Positions 1 to 9,099 are shown, counted from the first letter of the stretch. The stretch: 64,000 bases of DNA from Marinobacter fuscus (GCF_003007675.1 NZ_PXNP01000020.1:1-64000), one strand, 5' to 3'. Numbers and translations: made by a program. The notes: generated by a model not told the origin, from the letters alone.

Positions 1-116
1 TTGATCTCTTTGTGCAACAGCACCTCGCCTTGCTGGTCGAGGATGCAAACGTACAGGCTGCGGGCGTGCAGGTCGATTCCACAATAGTGACGGTGAGTGC
101 TATGGTAAAAGTTCAT
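1..116 (-). CDS. IS110-family transposase, N-terminus only (runs off left edge)
   Basis: Reading leftward from an ATG, the visible 38 codons begin MNFYHSTHRHYCGIDLHARS. The GIDLHA stretch is the first acidic motif of the RuvC-like DEDD domain of IS110-family transposases, and the MNFY...CGIDLHAR start is typical of one large branch. The strand before the ATG carries AAGGGAGAAG, a plausible ribosome binding site. The rest of the gene lies outside the window, so it cannot be said whether the element is intact. Family call is firm; subgroup (IS110 or IS1111) is not decidable here. Confidence 0.85.
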   Translation of the reverse strand, partial: MNFYHSTHRHYCGIDLHARSLYVCILDQQGEVLLHKEI

Positions 117-257
117 GAGTCTTCTCCCTTGTAGTGCTTGGTCGCCTTCCAGCTTAGCGGGTAACCGCCGGGCTGGGGAGAAGGCTCAATCAGTATCAAG
201 CGGCTGTTGTCGGACGCGCCTGCGCTGCGCTCCGGCATGCCGCAAAGCCGGGCTAAA
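117..257 (-). mobile_element. Probable non-coding left end of the IS110-family element
   Basis: About 140 bases separate the transposase start from the end of yoeB. They hold no convincing gene, only GC-rich inverted segments such as GCGCAGCGCAGGCGCG on the minus strand. IS110-group elements are known to carry a structured bridge RNA in a long non-coding end beside the transposase start, so this stretch is a candidate. The exact element boundary cannot be fixed, because IS110 elements often lack terminal inverted repeats and the other end is not in view. Confidence 0.4.
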
Positions 258-512
258 TCAGTAGTGGTACCGGAGTTGGGCGATAAGTAAAGCGTCACCC
301 GTGACTTTGTAAACTATTCGGTGTTCTTCATTAATTCGGCGAGACCAGTACCCGGCGAGGCTGTGTTTGAGTGGCTCAGGTTTACCAACACCTTCGAAAG
401 GCTCTCGCTTAGTCTCTTTGATCAGTTTGTTGATTCGGTAAAGAATCTTTTTGTCGGCTTTCTGCCAGTACAGATAGTCTTCCCAGGCGTTCTCGGAGAA
501 GATGAGTTTCAT
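258..512 (-). CDS. yoeB: YoeB-type toxin, ribosome-dependent mRNA interferase
   Basis: 84 residues, the same length as E. coli YoeB. The catalytic set lines up at identical positions: Glu46, Arg65, His83 and the terminal Tyr84 (ending RYHY). YoeB cleaves mRNA in the ribosomal A site and is held inactive by YefM. The start codon overlaps the yefM stop by 4 bases (ATGA), so the two are translationally coupled. All active-site residues are present, so the toxin looks functional. The IS110 element ends just beyond its stop codon. Confidence 0.93.
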   Translation of the reverse strand: MKLIFSENAWEDYLYWQKADKKILYRINKLIKETKREPFEGVGKPEPLKHSLAGYWSRRINEEHRIVYKVTGDALLIAQLRYHY

Positions 513-760
513 TCAAGAAGTTCCTTTTCTTGACCGTTGCCTTGCTCCAGCTCGGCAACGGATTCCAGCAAGCGCCGGGCGTTTTTTGGTGCGCGCAGAA
601 GGTATGCGGTTTCTTGCAGCGCCTCGTAGTCCTCCAGGGAGATCATTACCACTGACTGCGACTTGTTCCGTGTGATGATGACTGGGGAATGGTCTTCACA
701 GACCTGCTCCATGGTTTTTGCGAGATTGGTTCGGGCGGCAGTGTAGCTAATGGCATCCAT
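509..760 (-). CDS. yefM: YefM-type antitoxin (Phd/YefM family)
   Basis: 83 residues starting MDAISYTAARTNL, the classic YefM N-terminus that forms the DNA-binding Phd/YefM fold; the C-terminal half (LLRAPKNARRLL onward) is the toxin-wrapping tail. The start was chosen because AGGAG precedes it by a short gap. A longer upstream reading exists but would run through the operator and promoter. YefM neutralises YoeB and, with it, represses their shared promoter; the upstream TGTACA palindrome fits this directly. Confidence 0.92.
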   Translation of the reverse strand: MDAISYTAARTNLAKTMEQVCEDHSPVIITRNKSQSVVMISLEDYEALQETAYLLRAPKNARRLLESVAELEQGNGQEKELLE

Positions 761-768
761 AAGGTTGC

Positions 769-780
769 TCCTGTACAGGA
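769..780 (-). promoter_or_regulatory. YefM-YoeB operator palindrome
   Basis: TCCTGTACAGGA is a perfect 12-bp palindrome with the TGTACA core known from the E. coli yefM-yoeB operator. It lies immediately before the yefM start and overlaps its ribosome binding site, so bound YefM-YoeB could block both transcription and early elongation. A second copy, usual in the family, was not found; a CGTACG lies about 27 bp further upstream. Confidence 0.65.
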
Positions 781-794
781 TGTTGTTCATGGTC

Positions 795-823
795 AGGATA
801 CCGTACGTTATCGAATTTAACAA
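795..823 (-). promoter_or_regulatory. Predicted sigma-70 promoter of yefM-yoeB
   Basis: On the minus strand TTGTTA and TATCCT are separated by exactly 17 bp. The likely transcript start falls about 10-15 bases before the TGTACA palindrome, placing the operator just downstream of +1. Prediction from sequence only. Confidence 0.5.
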
Positions 824-1085
824 TTGGCTGCACAGCGACCGCTTTTCCACTGATTTGCAGCTCCAAACCGGCGCGTGACCGGGCGTTATGTGAGATTGAC
901 ACCTGATACCTCTGCAGAGAGCTGGCTTTCTCAGCAGTCCCTACCTTGTTTCCTGCATCATAGTTTTCGCGGTGCTGGCGTTGCTGCTCCCGAAACGGTT
1001 TCCGTCTATTCTCGGGGGTATCATGCGCTGGTTTTCAAAATGCTAGAATGCGTCTTTGCATTAACCGTTGATGGAGACCTCCAGC
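824..1085. other. Intergenic region, little seen
   Basis: Between the yefM promoter and the M14 peptidase start no gene with a family resemblance or good codon pattern was found. A TAGAAT hexamer about 40 bases before the peptidase start may be its -10 element, but no convincing -35 partner was seen. Confidence 0.4.
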
Positions 1086-2009
1086 ATGAATACAGCCCCC
1101 GCAGCCTATCCCATTGGCACTCCGGGTGAACCCTGGGGCGACGCTGAACGTGCCGAGTGGTTGTCACGCCAGGTTCGCCAGCGTAGCTATCAGGCAGAAG
1201 TGCTGATGGCCATCGAGCGCCTGGATTCGCGTTTTGATCTGGAGCGTTATGGCGAGCTCCGTTACGGCGCCGATCAGTACCCGCTGATGGCCATTCGCAG
1301 CCGTGACTGGCAGGAAGAGCTACCAGTGGTGCTGGTGACCGGTGGAGTCCACGGTTATGAAACCAGCGGCGTGCATGGCGCGCTGCAGTTTCTGGACGAA
1401 CACGCGGCAGACTACGAGGGGCAGGTGAATTTGTTGGTGGCGCCCTGTGTCAGCCCCTGGGCCTATGAGCGCATTCACCGCTGGAATGCCCACGCAATCG
1501 ACCCGAACCGTTCGTTCCGGGCCGACAGCCCGGCGGAGGAAGCCGCTGCGTTAATGCGCCTGGTAGCGCCGTTGCGCGACCGGATTCTGATGCATATCGA
1601 CTTGCACGAAACCACCGATACCGACGAAACCGAGTTTCGCCCGGCGCTGGCGGCGCGGGATGGTGAGCCGTTCGAGCCCGGTGATATTCCCGATGGTTTC
1701 TATCTGGTCGACGACAGCGAACGCCCAAGCCCCGGGTTTCAGCAGGCCATCATTCAGGCGGTGGAGAAGATCACCCACATCGCACCGGCCGATGCCCAGG
1801 GCAAGATCATCGGCTCGCCGATGGTGGCGCCTGGAGTGATCGAGTATCCCCTGCAATCACTGGGGCTCTGTGCCGGAATGACCGGCGCGCCTTTCACCAC
1901 CACCACCGAGGTTTATCCCGACAGCCCTCGGGCCACACCCGAGCAGTGCAATGCAGCCCAGACGGCTGCGGTGTGTGCTGCCATCGATTACGCGCTGGCA
2001 AACGGCTAA
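1086..2009 (+). CDS. M14-family zinc metallopeptidase / deacylase
   Basis: 307 residues. Zinc ligands fit the M14 (carboxypeptidase A / succinylglutamate desuccinylase) fold: HGYE with His89 and Glu92, then HIDLHET with His174, and a candidate general base Glu275 in [14 protein letters not shown] supplies the substrate-carboxylate arginine region. No signal peptide, so it is probably cytoplasmic. The start with GGAGACCTCCAGC before ATG was preferred over an ATG six codons upstream. ogt begins 17 bases after the stop and ddh follows closely, suggesting one transcript. Family is secure, substrate unknown; a peptide, D-amino acid or N-acyl amino acid are all possible. Confidence 0.8.
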   Translation: MNTAPAAYPIGTPGEPWGDAERAEWLSRQVRQRSYQAEVLMAIERLDSRFDLERYGELRYGADQYPLMAIRSRDWQEELPVVLVTGGVHGYETSGVHGALQFLDEHAADYEGQVNLLVAPCVSPWAYERIHRWNAHAIDPNRSFRADSPAEEAAALMRLVAPLRDRILMHIDLHETTDTDETEFRPALAARDGEPFEPGDIPDGFYLVDDSERPSPGFQQAIIQAVEKITHIAPADAQGKIIGSPMVAPGVIEYPLQSLGLCAGMTGAPFTTTTEVYPDSPRATPEQCNAAQTAAVCAAIDYALANG

Positions 2010-2026
2010 AGACTGGAGGCATCGCC

Positions 2027-2539
2027 ATGTCGAGCATTCACATTGGTTGTTTCACCACGCCTTGGGGCGAGATGCTTCTGGGCTCCTACGAGCAACAGCT
2101 GTGCCTGTGTGACTGGCGGGGCCGGGCAAAACGCCAGGCCGTTGATGCCCGGCTGATGAAAGGGCTGGGTGCCAGCTATGTGGAGCAGGAGGACGACCTG
2201 CTGAACCGGGCCCGGCAGCAACTGAATGAATACTTTGCGGGCCAGCGCAGAACCTTTGATCTTCCGCTGATGCTGGTGGGTACGCCGTTCCAGAAGCAAG
2301 TCTGGAGTGCCTTGCAGCAAATCCCCTACGGTACCACCGCCAGCTACCGGCAACTGGCGGAGCTCCTGGGCGAGCCCAAGGCGGTGCGGGCGGTGGCCGG
2401 TGCCAACGGTGCCAATGCCCTGTCGATTTTTGTGCCCTGTCATCGGGTGATTGGCAGTGATGGTAGACTGACGGGTTATGCCGGAGGTTTGGCCGCTAAA
2501 ACTGCGCTGCTGAGCCTTGAGACTGAAATTGTTAACTGA
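2027..2539 (+). CDS. ogt: Methylated-DNA--protein-cysteine methyltransferase
   Basis: 170 residues. The acceptor cysteine is Cys138 in the PCHRV motif, and the helix-turn-helix with its arginine finger lies at [10 protein letters not shown] (Arg121 onward). The protein transfers an alkyl group from O6-alkylguanine or O4-alkylthymine to itself, a single-use DNA repair reaction. No AdaA regulatory domain is present, so it is the Ogt type and not Ada. The ATG after ACTGGAGGCATCGCC was chosen; an upstream in-frame ATG would overlap the M14 gene. Confidence 0.92.
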   Translation: MSSIHIGCFTTPWGEMLLGSYEQQLCLCDWRGRAKRQAVDARLMKGLGASYVEQEDDLLNRARQQLNEYFAGQRRTFDLPLMLVGTPFQKQVWSALQQIPYGTTASYRQLAELLGEPKAVRAVAGANGANALSIFVPCHRVIGSDGRLTGYAGGLAAKTALLSLETEIVN

Positions 2540-2556
2540 TTTAGAGGTGACTGATT

Positions 2557-3543
2557 ATGACAAACCCCATCCGGGTGGGCATTGCCGGCTACGGCAATCT
2601 GGGCCGTGGTGTTGAAGCGGCGCTGTCGCAGAATCCCGATATGCAGTTGGTGGGGGTATTCAGCCGCCGCGATCCTGCCACGGTTGAACTGCTGGATAGC
2701 TCGGTACCGGTGTATGCCATGGCCGAGGTTGAAGGATTCCAGGACAAGGTAGACGTGATGATTTTGTGTGGAGGGTCGAAATCCGACTTGCCGGAACAGG
2801 GCCCCTACATGGCCCGTTTTTTCAATACCGTGGACAGCTTTGATACCCACGCCAAGGTGAACGAGTACCACGCTGCACTGGATGCACCGGCCCGTGAATC
2901 CGGCCACCTGGCCATGTTGTCCGGCGGCTGGGATCCGGGGCTGTTTTCCCTGAATCGGGTGTATGGCGAAACCATTTTGCCGGAAGGCGAAACCTATACC
3001 TTCTGGGGCAAGGGCCTGAGCCAGGGGCACTCCGATGCGGTGCGTCGGGTGCCAGGCGTGCAGCGCGGTGTGCAGTACACCCTGCCATCGGAGACCGCGA
3101 TTGCCCGGGTTCGCAGTGGCGAGCAGCCGGAGCTGAGCACCCGCGAGAAACACACTCGGGAATGTTACGTGGTACTGGAAGCGGATGCCGATGCCGACAC
3201 GGTGCGCCACAGCATTGTCACCATGCCGGATTATTTTGCGGACTACGACACCCAGGTGCATTTCATTGATGAAGCCACTTTCGAGCGGGATCATCAGAGC
3301 ATGCCCCACGGTGGGTTTGTGATTCGCAGTGGCCTGACCGGCAACAATAACACCCAGACCATCGAGTATTCGCTGGCGCTTAACAGCAACCCGGAGTTTA
3401 CCGCCAGTGTCCTGGTGGCCTACGCGCGGGCGGTGCATCGCCTGGCCGAGGCGGGCGAGGTGGGTGCCCGCACGGTGTTTGATATTGCCCCGGGGTTGCT
3501 GTCGCCCAAAGATCCGGCGCAGCTGCGTAAAGAGCTGCTCTGA
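2557..3543 (+). CDS. ddh: meso-Diaminopimelate D-dehydrogenase
   Basis: 328 residues, the usual length for Ddh. The N-terminus has the Rossmann motif GYGNLGRG, followed by CGGSKSDLPEQGP, FNTVDSFDTH, SGGWDPG and WGKGLSQGHSDAVRR, all hallmarks of NADP-dependent meso-diaminopimelate dehydrogenase. The enzyme reversibly converts tetrahydrodipicolinate, ammonia and NADPH to meso-diaminopimelate, a one-step route to the peptidoglycan and lysine precursor. It starts 17 bases after ogt with GAGGTGACTGATT upstream. Confidence 0.93.
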   Translation: MTNPIRVGIAGYGNLGRGVEAALSQNPDMQLVGVFSRRDPATVELLDSSVPVYAMAEVEGFQDKVDVMILCGGSKSDLPEQGPYMARFFNTVDSFDTHAKVNEYHAALDAPARESGHLAMLSGGWDPGLFSLNRVYGETILPEGETYTFWGKGLSQGHSDAVRRVPGVQRGVQYTLPSETAIARVRSGEQPELSTREKHTRECYVVLEADADADTVRHSIVTMPDYFADYDTQVHFIDEATFERDHQSMPHGGFVIRSGLTGNNNTQTIEYSLALNSNPEFTASVLVAYARAVHRLAEAGEVGARTVFDIAPGLLSPKDPAQLRKELL

Positions 3544-3589
3544 TTGACCACGGCCGGGCAGCTAGCCTGTCCGGCGTTGGGCCTGAAAG

Positions 3590-3608
3590 TTGGTTATTGT
3601 ATAACCAA
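3590..3608. promoter_or_regulatory. Perfect inverted repeat TTGGTTAT-TGT-ATAACCAA
   Basis: Two 8-bp arms with a 3-bp centre stand alone in the gap after ddh and about 70 bp before the next start. There is no T tract, so a terminator is unlikely; an operator for the downstream gene is possible. Confidence 0.4.
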
Positions 3609-3676
3609 TCGGTCTTAATGTTACGGGTGCCGCTGTCGTTAACTGATCTACCACTGTTTGCGTAGAGGAGAACGCC

Positions 3677-4216
3677 ATGGTTAACCCCATTATTGGTCGC
3701 GGGCCGGATGTGCCCAACCGGGTGGCGGTCGGAACACCGGAAACCCGGCCTGCAGCCAGGGCTGCAGAGGCGTCGTCTGCCGGTGCTCAGGCCAGCATTC
3801 GCACCCCGGCTGATGCCATTAATATAATGCGTACCCGCCTGGAACAGCGGGTGCAGCAGGCCATGGGCGGACCAGCCAAACCGGCGGGGGCGTCCGAGCA
3901 ATACGCCGCTCAGGCTCAGCCACCTACCGCGTCGGACGTGGCCAACACCATTCTCGGTTTTGTGCAGAACCGCTTGCAGCAGGAAGCCGACGCCGGTGCC
4001 GATGTGGAGCGGCTGACGGAACTGATGCAGCAGGCCCGTGCCGGTATTGAGCAGGGGTATGCCGAAGCCCGGGAGCAGATTGAGGCTCTGGGGATGATGA
4101 ACGAGACCCTGTCGGCGGACATTGATGATGGTTTCAACCTGATTCAGGATGGCCTTCTGGAGTTTGAGCGGCTGTTTCTGGGGCAGGAACAGGAGCCGCA
4201 GCCTAAGCCGGAGTAA
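3677..4216 (+). CDS. DUF5610-like protein of unknown function
   Basis: 179 residues. The first ~80 are rich in Ala, Pro and Gln and look disordered. The C-terminal half (from about residue 88, DVANTILGFV) is predicted helical and ends with SADIDDGFNLIQDGL, a pattern I associate with the DUF5610 domain seen in proteins of pseudomonads and relatives. No signal peptide or membrane segment. GTAGAGGAGAACGCC before the ATG is a strong ribosome binding site, so translation is likely. Function is not known. Confidence 0.65.
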   Translation: MVNPIIGRGPDVPNRVAVGTPETRPAARAAEASSAGAQASIRTPADAINIMRTRLEQRVQQAMGGPAKPAGASEQYAAQAQPPTASDVANTILGFVQNRLQQEADAGADVERLTELMQQARAGIEQGYAEAREQIEALGMMNETLSADIDDGFNLIQDGLLEFERLFLGQEQEPQPKPE

Positions 4217-4356
4217 CGCCCGGTTAGCGTACTTCGCCCGCATACCGTTTACGCTCGGCAGCCAACCCGGCTGCCAGCGCCACCCGTGTGATGACCGCGA
4301 GAAATACCCCCGCCACCTGTCAGTTTGAAATCGGACTTTGGTTTCTGTAGTCTTTA

Positions 4357-4380
4357 TATTGATTGAACGTTCAATCAATA
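4357..4380. promoter_or_regulatory. BetI operator
   Basis: A perfect 24-bp palindrome whose left arm is TATTGATTGAAC lies 24 bases before betI. The core ATTGAACGTTCAAT is the sequence expected for the choline-sensing repressor BetI. Its position implies autoregulation of betI and control of betB and betA behind it, with release by choline. Confidence 0.85.
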
Positions 4381-4404
4381 ATGTTTCAGGGTGAGTGAAC
4401 CGGC

Positions 4405-4998
4405 ATGCCAAAAGTGGGAATGAAAGACGCCCGTCGTCAGCAACTGATTGATGCCACGATGGACTCCATCGCCGAACTGGGGATGCAAAACACCACGATT
4501 GTCAGCATCAGTAAGCGGGCGGGTATGTCTTCTGGAATCATCAGCCATTATTTCGGTGGCAAACAGGGCTTGATTGAAGCCGCCCTGCGCCATTTGCTGG
4601 ACTTGCTGGGCACCGAGTTGCGTGAGCGCATGGCCCGCACCGGAAGCTCCCCGGCGCAAAGGCTGGATTGCATCATCGAGGCTAATTTCTCCGATTTCCA
4701 GCGCTCTGCACTGGCTGCCAAAACCTGGCTGAGTTTCTGGGCCCGCTCCATGCATGAGCCCGGTTTGCAGCGTTTGCAGCAAATCAACAAAGCCCGCCTT
4801 TACAGCAACCTGCGTTATTCCTTTGCTGAGGTGCTCCCGGCGTCACAGGCCACCACCGCCGCCCATCAGGCCGCCGCGATGATCGACGGTTTCTGGTTGC
4901 GCAGCGCCCTGAGCCAGGATCCGGCGGCCAGCTTCGAGGCCAGCGAGCATTTCTGCAAAGACTTTGTCCACAAGGTGCTGGCGGGCGCCAGCACCTGA
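4405..4998 (+). CDS. betI: Choline-responsive TetR-family repressor BetI
   Basis: 197 residues, standard for BetI. The N-terminal helix-turn-helix reads through TTIVSISKRAGMSSGIISHYFGGK in overlapping pieces, and the body contains LSFWARSMHEPGLQRLQ, part of the ligand-binding region typical of BetI. It represses the glycine betaine synthesis genes until choline is present. It is the first gene of betI-betB-betA and sits directly behind its own palindromic operator. Confidence 0.95.
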   Translation: MPKVGMKDARRQQLIDATMDSIAELGMQNTTIVSISKRAGMSSGIISHYFGGKQGLIEAALRHLLDLLGTELRERMARTGSSPAQRLDCIIEANFSDFQRSALAAKTWLSFWARSMHEPGLQRLQQINKARLYSNLRYSFAEVLPASQATTAAHQAAAMIDGFWLRSALSQDPAASFEASEHFCKDFVHKVLAGAST

Positions 4999-5056
4999 CC
5001 ATCAATTCATTTCCGGCTATAAGGCCCGACACGATCATTCGAGGTGAATCACGCTT

Positions 5057-6526
5057 ATGTCTGCAACTGTTCCTGTGGTTCAGAACTTTATCCACGGCCG
5101 CTTTTTGGCCAACGGCACCGGGCAAACCTTTCCGGTGGTCAATCCTGCCACCGGCCAGGTGATCTACCAGGTGGAGGTGGCGGATGCCTCGGTTCAACAG
5201 GCTGCCATCGAAAGCGCCCGGGCCGGTTTCCGCCAGTGGTCGGCCACCCCGATGATCGAACGCAGCCGGATTCTGCTCAAAGCGGTGGGGCTGTTACGCG
5301 AACGCAACGACGAGCTGGCGGCAATTGAAGTGCGCGATACCGGTAAACCCTGGCAGGAAGCCGAAGCGGTGGATGTGGTTACGGGCGCCGATGCCATCGA
5401 ATTCTTTGCCGGGCTGGCACCGTCCATTGAAGGCAACCAGCAGGACCTGGGGGGTGACTTTTACTACACCCGCCGGGAACCGCTGGGTATCTGTGCCGGA
5501 ATCGGCGCCTGGAACTATCCGCTCCAGATTGCCTGCTGGAAGTCAGCGCCAGCTTTGGCCTGCGGCAACGCCATGATTTTCAAGCCGTCGGAAGAAACCC
5601 CCATGGGCGCGGTGAAGCTGGCAGAAATCTTTATCGAAGCCGGGGTGCCCGCGGGCGTGTTCAACGTGGTGCAGGGTGCCGCCGAGGTAGGCCAGTGGCT
5701 GACCGGTCATCCGGCGATTGCCAAGGTGTCGTTCACCGGCGAGGTGGGCACCGGTAAGAAGGTGATGGCGGCGGCGGCTTCCAGCCTGAAAGATGTCACC
5801 ATGGAGCTGGGCGGCAAATCCCCGCTGATTATCTTTGACGATGCCGACCTGGAGAACGCCATTTCTGCGGCCATGGTGGGCAATTTCTACACTCAGGGTG
5901 AAATCTGCACCAACGGCACCCGGGTGTTTGTTCACGAAGATCTGTACCCGGCGTTCATCGAACGCCTGTTGGAGCGCACCCGCAACAACATCAAAGCCGG
6001 GAACCCGATGCTCCCGGACACCAACTTCGGCGCGCTGATCTCGAAAAAGCATCAGGATCTGGTGCTGGACTACATCGCAAAAGGATTGGCCGAGGGCGCC
6101 ACCCTCAGCCACGGCGGCCGGGCGTTCGAGCCGGAGAATTGCAAGGGTGGTTACTTTGTAGAACCGACCATCTTCACCGACTGCACCGACGACATGACCA
6201 TCGTGCGGGAAGAGATTTTCGGCCCGGTGATGTCGGTACTGACCTTCCGCGACGAAGACGAAGTCATTGCCCGGGCCAACAACACCGAGACCGGCCTGGC
6301 CGCAGGCGTGTTCACCAACGATATCCGCCGGGCCCACCGGGTGATTCATCAGATTCAGGCGGGCATCTGCTGGATCAACAGTTATGGGGCTTCCCCGGCG
6401 GAAATGCCGGTAGGCGGGTACAAGCTGTCTGGCATTGGCCGGGAGAACGGCAGGGTAACCCTGGACTACTACACCCAGATCAAGTCGGTGTATGTCGGCA
6501 TGCAGGATCTCGACGCCCCGTTCTGA
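5057..6526 (+). CDS. betB: Betaine aldehyde dehydrogenase
   Basis: 489 residues, the usual length. Aldehyde dehydrogenase active-site residues are all present: Asn153 in AWNYPLQ, Lys176 in FKPSEE, Glu250 in MELGGKSP and nucleophile Cys284 in GEICTNG. It oxidises betaine aldehyde to glycine betaine with NAD(P)+, the second step of choline-derived osmoprotectant synthesis. It lies 58 bases after betI and 27 bases before betA. GAGGTGAATCACGCTT precedes the start. Confidence 0.95.
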   Translation: MSATVPVVQNFIHGRFLANGTGQTFPVVNPATGQVIYQVEVADASVQQAAIESARAGFRQWSATPMIERSRILLKAVGLLRERNDELAAIEVRDTGKPWQEAEAVDVVTGADAIEFFAGLAPSIEGNQQDLGGDFYYTRREPLGICAGIGAWNYPLQIACWKSAPALACGNAMIFKPSEETPMGAVKLAEIFIEAGVPAGVFNVVQGAAEVGQWLTGHPAIAKVSFTGEVGTGKKVMAAAASSLKDVTMELGGKSPLIIFDDADLENAISAAMVGNFYTQGEICTNGTRVFVHEDLYPAFIERLLERTRNNIKAGNPMLPDTNFGALISKKHQDLVLDYIAKGLAEGATLSHGGRAFEPENCKGGYFVEPTIFTDCTDDMTIVREEIFGPVMSVLTFRDEDEVIARANNTETGLAAGVFTNDIRRAHRVIHQIQAGICWINSYGASPAEMPVGGYKLSGIGRENGRVTLDYYTQIKSVYVGMQDLDAPF

Positions 6527-6553
6527 GTGCGCTGTCCACAGAGGAGATATGGT

Positions 6554-8239
6554 ATGAGCGATAACCGTTACGATTATATTATTGTGGGCGCGGGCTCGGC
6601 AGGTTGTGTACTGGCCAACCGGCTGACCGAAGATGGCCAGTACAAGGTGCTGTTGCTGGAAACCGGTGGCAGCGACAAGAGCATCTTTATCCAGATGCCC
6701 ACGGCCCTGTCCATTCCCATGAACACCAAAAAATACGCCTGGCAGTTCGAAACCGAACCGGAGCCGTTCCTGGATAATCGCCGCATGCATTGCCCCCGAG
6801 GCAAGGTGCTCGGCGGTTCTTCGTCCATCAACGGTATGGTGTATGTGCGCGGCCACGCCCGGGATTTTGATGAGTGGGAATCGGAAGGTGCCGAGGGCTG
6901 GAACTATCAGCAGGTGCTGCCGTACTTCAAGAAGGCCGAAACCTGGGTCTTTGGTGGCGATGATTACCGGGGCGATTCCGGCCCGCTGGGCGTAAACAAC
7001 GGCAATAACATGCGCAACCCGCTGTACAAGGCGTTTATCCGGGCCGGTGTGGATGCGGGCTACATGGAAACGGGCGATTACAATGGCGCGCAGCAGGAAG
7101 GCTTTGGTGCCATGCACATGACGGTGAAAAACGGCCGCCGCTGGTCCACCGCCAACGCCTACCTGCGCCCGGCCATGGCCCGGAGCAATCTGACGGTGGT
7201 CACCCATGCCCTGGTGCACAAGGTATTGATGGACGGCAAAACCGCCACCGGCGTGCGTTACGAGCAAAGTGGCAAGGTGAAGGAAGTGGCAGCCAGCCGC
7301 GAGGTGATTCTTGCTGCCGGTTCCATCGGTTCACCCCATCTGTTGCAGTTGTCTGGCATTGGCCGGCGCGATTTGCTGGAGAACGCGGGTATCGAGGTCA
7401 AACATGAACTGCCCGGCGTCGGCGAGAATCTGCAGGATCATCTGGAGTTCTATTTCCAGTTCCGCTGCAATCAGCCGGTGTCGCTTAACCGTAAGCTGGA
7501 CTGGTGGAACAAGCTGAAAATCGGCGTGCGCTGGATTCTGCGCAAAGACGGCCTGGGCGCCACCAACCACTTTGAATCTTGCGGTTTTATCCGTTCCAAG
7601 GCGGGTGTGGAATGGCCGGATCTGCAGTACCACTTCCTGCCCGCCGCCATGCGCTACGATGGTCGTGAAGCCTTTGATGGCGATGGCTTCCAGCTGCACA
7701 TTGGCCACAATAAACCGAAAAGCCGGGGTTTTGTGCATGTACAATCGGCCGACCCGAAACAGCCGCCGCGCATTCGCTTCAATTACCTGGAACACGAAGC
7801 CGACCGCGAAGGCTTCCGGGATTGCGTGCGGCTGACCCGTGAAATCATCAACCAGCCTTCCATGGACGAATACCGGGGCGCAGAAATTCAGCCGGGGGTT
7901 GATGTCCAGAGCGATGAGCAGATCGATGCCTTCGTTCGCCAGGCGGTGGAAAGTGCTTATCATCCATCCTGCTCCTGCAAAATGGGCACCGATCCGCTGG
8001 CAGTGGTGGATCCGGAAACCCGGGTACACGGTGTTCGGAACCTGCGGGTGGTGGATTCGTCAATTTTCCCGACCATCCCCAACGGTAACCTGAATGCGCC
8101 CACCATCATGGTGGCAGAGCGGGCCGCCGACCTGATTCTTGGCAAACCGCCCCTGGCCGCCCCGGATGCGTCGGTGGTAATGGATGCGCAGTGGCAGGCC
8201 CGGCAGCGCCCGGGGCAGGCGAAACGGCCGATGGCCTGA
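6554..8239 (+). CDS. betA: Choline dehydrogenase
   Basis: 561 residues, a GMC-family flavoprotein. [13 protein letters not shown] binds FAD near the N-terminus, [13 protein letters not shown] is the GMC signature, and [11 protein letters not shown] contains the catalytic histidine region. It oxidises choline to betaine aldehyde at the membrane, passing electrons to the respiratory chain. The ATG behind GAGGAGATATGGT was preferred over one nine codons earlier. The last ~35 residues (rich in Gln, Arg and Pro) form a weakly conserved tail. Confidence 0.95.
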   Translation: MSDNRYDYIIVGAGSAGCVLANRLTEDGQYKVLLLETGGSDKSIFIQMPTALSIPMNTKKYAWQFETEPEPFLDNRRMHCPRGKVLGGSSSINGMVYVRGHARDFDEWESEGAEGWNYQQVLPYFKKAETWVFGGDDYRGDSGPLGVNNGNNMRNPLYKAFIRAGVDAGYMETGDYNGAQQEGFGAMHMTVKNGRRWSTANAYLRPAMARSNLTVVTHALVHKVLMDGKTATGVRYEQSGKVKEVAASREVILAAGSIGSPHLLQLSGIGRRDLLENAGIEVKHELPGVGENLQDHLEFYFQFRCNQPVSLNRKLDWWNKLKIGVRWILRKDGLGATNHFESCGFIRSKAGVEWPDLQYHFLPAAMRYDGREAFDGDGFQLHIGHNKPKSRGFVHVQSADPKQPPRIRFNYLEHEADREGFRDCVRLTREIINQPSMDEYRGAEIQPGVDVQSDEQIDAFVRQAVESAYHPSCSCKMGTDPLAVVDPETRVHGVRNLRVVDSSIFPTIPNGNLNAPTIMVAERAADLILGKPPLAAPDASVVMDAQWQARQRPGQAKRPMA

Positions 8240-8306
8240 ATGGGCAGCCGGTTGATCCCGGGTTCCGGCCATTGAAGTTGCGGACAAAGGCCCCATACTG
8301 AACCAG

Positions 8307-8339
8307 AGCCGGGGCAGTGCGGGATGCACTGCCCCGGCT
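8307..8339. repeat. 14-bp perfect stem-loop after betA
   Basis: AGCCGGGGCAGTGC and its exact complement flank a 5-base loop about 70 bases after betA. No T run follows on either strand, so it is not a canonical intrinsic terminator. It may still end the operon with Rho, or stabilise the 3' end. Confidence 0.5.
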
Positions 8340-8364
8340 GGCATCGCCAATCCAGGGTTTGGTT

Positions 8365-8401
8365 ATAGGCGTTTGCTATTGCACGGTTGTAAATAATCAA
8401 T
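8365..8401 (+). promoter_or_regulatory. OxyR-type binding site upstream of ahpC
   Basis: ATAG-N7-CTAT-N7-TTGT-N7-CAAT: four tetrads at strict 7-bp intervals, the spacing required by an OxyR tetramer. The first two tetrads match the OxyR consensus exactly, the last two are degenerate. The ahpC start is about 80 bp away. Peroxide induction of ahpC by OxyR is the inference. Confidence 0.6.
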
Positions 8402-8482
8402 TTTCACCGAGCGTAGTGAGCGCCTAGTATGGACAGCGTCTTCACTAATTCAGTGACTTGAATCAACAGGAGTTATGCACAA

Positions 8483-9046
8483 ATGGGTATCGTTAACAGC
8501 GAAATCAAACCGTTCAACGCCACCGCTTTCAAACAGGGTGAGTTTGTCGAAATTTCTGAAGCCGACGTTAAAGGCAAGTGGGCCATCTTCTTCTTCTACC
8601 CGGCTGACTTCACCTTCGTTTGCCCGACCGAGCTGGGCGACGTAGCCGACAAATACGAAGAGCTGCAGAAGCTGGGCGTAGAAGTGTTCTCTGTGTCTAC
8701 CGACACTCACTTCACCCACAAGGCGTGGCACGACACGTCTGAGACTATCGGTAAGATCAACTACTACATGGTTGGCGACCAGACCGGCACCATCACCAAT
8801 AACTTCGGTGTGATGCGTGAAGGCCAGGGCCTGGCAGATCGCGCAACCTTCCTGATCGATCCGGACGGAATCATTCAGGCGGTTGAAATCACTGCCGAAG
8901 GCATTGGCCGCGACGCAGACGACCTGATGCGTAAAGTGAAAGCCGCTCAGTACGTTCGCAACCATCCCGGCGAAGTATGCCCGGCCAAGTGGAAAGAAGG
9001 TGAAGAGACTCTGGCTCCGTCTCTGGATCTGGTTGGCAAGATCTAA
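8483..9046 (+). CDS. ahpC: Alkyl hydroperoxide reductase subunit C (2-Cys peroxiredoxin)
   Basis: 187 residues, as in E. coli AhpC. The peroxidatic Cys47 sits in FVCPTELGD and the resolving Cys166 in GEVCPAKW, so it is a typical 2-Cys, AhpF-reduced enzyme. It removes hydrogen peroxide and organic or lipid peroxides in the cytoplasm. AGGAG lies 10 bases before the ATG; an ATG 8 bases upstream is out of frame. A strong terminator follows, so ahpF is transcribed separately or only by read-through. Confidence 0.96.
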   Translation: MGIVNSEIKPFNATAFKQGEFVEISEADVKGKWAIFFFYPADFTFVCPTELGDVADKYEELQKLGVEVFSVSTDTHFTHKAWHDTSETIGKINYYMVGDQTGTITNNFGVMREGQGLADRATFLIDPDGIIQAVEITAEGIGRDADDLMRKVKAAQYVRNHPGEVCPAKWKEGEETLAPSLDLVGKI

Positions 9047-9071
9047 GTTTCCCGCCCACGGTGAAACTTGT

Positions 9072-9099
9072 AAAAAGGCCCGCATTGCGGGCCTTTTTT
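9072..9099 (+). terminator. Intrinsic terminator after ahpC
   Basis: AAAAAGGCCCGC and GCGGGCCTTTTT form a 12-bp stem around ATT, with a run of six T at the end. It lies 25 bases after the ahpC stop. The A tract on the left arm makes it potentially bidirectional. Confidence 0.9.

Noticed and set aside
113..298. Small minus-strand open frame between the IS110 transposase and yoeB
   Set aside because: It lies over the probable element end and the yoeB 3' part and has no recognisable product.
875..1129. Plus-strand open frame in the gap before the M14 peptidase
   Set aside because: No ribosome binding site, biased composition and overlap with the peptidase start; no family resemblance.
5543..7267. 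A long open frame on the minus strand opposite betB and betA
   Set aside because: It is antisense to two clear genes, has no recognisable motif and a His/Gly/Val-rich composition typical of reverse-frame shadows in GC-rich DNA.
8307..8339. Stem-loop after betA as an intrinsic terminator
   Set aside because: The stem is perfect but there is no T tract on either strand, so only a hairpin is claimed.
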